From contig CM070720.1 of NCBI GenBank assembly GCA_036346275.1, positions 6,177,278 to 6,241,277 on the forward strand: a stretch of 64,000 bases of DNA. Reading direction: 5' to 3'. Origin of the DNA: Otatea glauca (taxonomy: Eukaryota > Streptophyta > Magnoliopsida > Poales > Poaceae). Shown in pieces: positions 63,338 to 64,000 of the stretch. Numbering within the stretch: position 1 is the stretch's first letter; each line of letters opens with the position of its first letter. A program made the position numbers and the translations under genes. The notes under the pieces are model-generated. The model was given only the letters and a program-made list of their open reading frames with translations, was not told the DNA's origin and did not search any database.

Positions 63338-64000
63338 GTACCGTCCACCGTCGTCTCTGTTCCCGCTTCTTCTACCTCGCGACGCCTGACATTGGCCCGC
63401 CGTTCAGACGGTGCTTGTCCCCAAGCAACCGCGTGAGGAAACCTGTTGCGCAGCACATCAAGGTCTTCCCATGTAGCCGATTCTGCTAGAATGTTGGGCC
63501 ATTTGATCAGACCTTGCACAATCGCGAAGTTTCCTTTTTTTACCAATCTCCTGTCGAGGATTTGTTCTGGTTCTGTGGAAGTACTGTCCAACTCAACCAG
63601 TTTTGGCAACTCTGAGAATACCGGTGTATAATTGGAGGTGAAAGGCTTCAGTTGAGAGACATGAAAGACTGGGTGGGTTAAACTGTCTGATGGTAAATCC
63701 AGTTTATATGCTACCCTCCCAATCTTCTCTAAAATGTGAAATGGACCATAAAATTTGTACGCAAGCTTTGGATAAGGTCTATTGACTATGGAAGATTGTG
63801 CATACGGTTGCAGCTTGAGGAGTACCTGTTCCCCAATCTGAAACTGTCGCTTACCTCTGTGTTTGTCTGCTTGAATCTTCATGCGATTTTGAGCTGCCGC
63901 CAACTGTTGCTTGATGACTTCCGAACATCTTGTTCGTTCGAGTAACATCTCTTGTACTTCCTGAGGTGTATCCGAAACCACTGGAGGTATGATTCCATAG
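63338..64000 (-). pseudogene. pol: Chromovirus F pol: integrase C-terminus with chromodomain
   Basis: From the window edge the minus strand reads VSDTPQEVQEMLLERTRCSE, GEQVLLKLQPYAQSSIVNRP, KLAYKFYGPFHILEKIG, HPVFHVSQLKPF and the chromodomain-like EQILDRRLVKKGNFAIVQGL with ATWEDLDVLRNRFP. The frame is open for over 200 residues. It would run on towards a stop but is cut at 63337 by the LTR of copia G, whose bases complete the apparent frame. The GPY/F and chromodomain order marks a chromovirus different from D (sequence clearly diverged). The rest of the element lies right of the window. Confidence 0.87.

Overview
This is nuclear DNA from a plant, almost certainly a grass. The window is filled with LTR retrotransposons of grass type: Tat and Tekay/Del Ty3/gypsy elements, SIRE/Maximus-type copia elements, and copia elements whose LTRs resemble the Angela/BARE group. 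I found no host gene, rRNA gene, tRNA gene or CRISPR array. Nearly every coding region is a decayed gag or pol gene, so the useful description is the nesting order, the joints between elements, and the unusual extra genes.

Left nest (1-20079). Element E, a minus-strand Tekay-type gypsy, is the base layer. Its 5' LTR lies at 15649-17152 plus 19480-20079. Moving to lower coordinates come a PBS, an extra gene upstream of gag (14691-15439), gag, protease, RT, RNase H and integrase. E is cut by four insertions: a RIRE3/RIRE8-like solo LTR (7276-10472, TSD gggct), a gypsy solo LTR (13705-14638, TSD gcaaa), a copia solo LTR (17153-19474, TSD tcaac), and a SIRE-type copia whose 3' LTR ends at 6078. 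The copia solo LTR itself holds a second copy of the gypsy solo LTR (17807-18737, TSD gtatg). The SIRE copy is cut by a Tekay-type LTR ending at 3326, and that LTR holds Tat element A (1-2684).

Centre (20080-36816). A second SIRE-type copia (LTR and gag only) is followed by the start of a gypsy LTR and by a long minus-strand Tekay-type LTR (23965-27496). Next is element D, a plus-strand Tekay gypsy with LTR, PBS, gag, protease, RT, RNase H, integrase with chromodomain, PPT and a truncated 3' LTR.

Right (36817-64000). Two plus-strand Tat elements follow, both lacking complete LTRs: C (36817-44505) and B (44506-49072). C carries an antisense gene with GT-AG introns downstream of pol. The abrupt joints D/C, C/B and B/G look like deletion scars. 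Copia G (49073-63337) has its 5' LTR split by the complete minus-strand copia H (49188-57433, TSD acatc, both LTRs, PBS and PPT present). G sits in the integrase reading frame of a minus-strand chromovirus F (63338-64000) that continues past the window.

The observations I rate highest are: a U5 hairpin kept by compensatory changes in four Tekay-type LTRs; the spliced antisense gene of C, whose frame is restored across both introns; the in-frame gag/archaeal-type RNase H fusion in A; the extra gene upstream of gag in E; and nonsense decay strongly biased to TAG. All coordinates and comparisons were made by eye.
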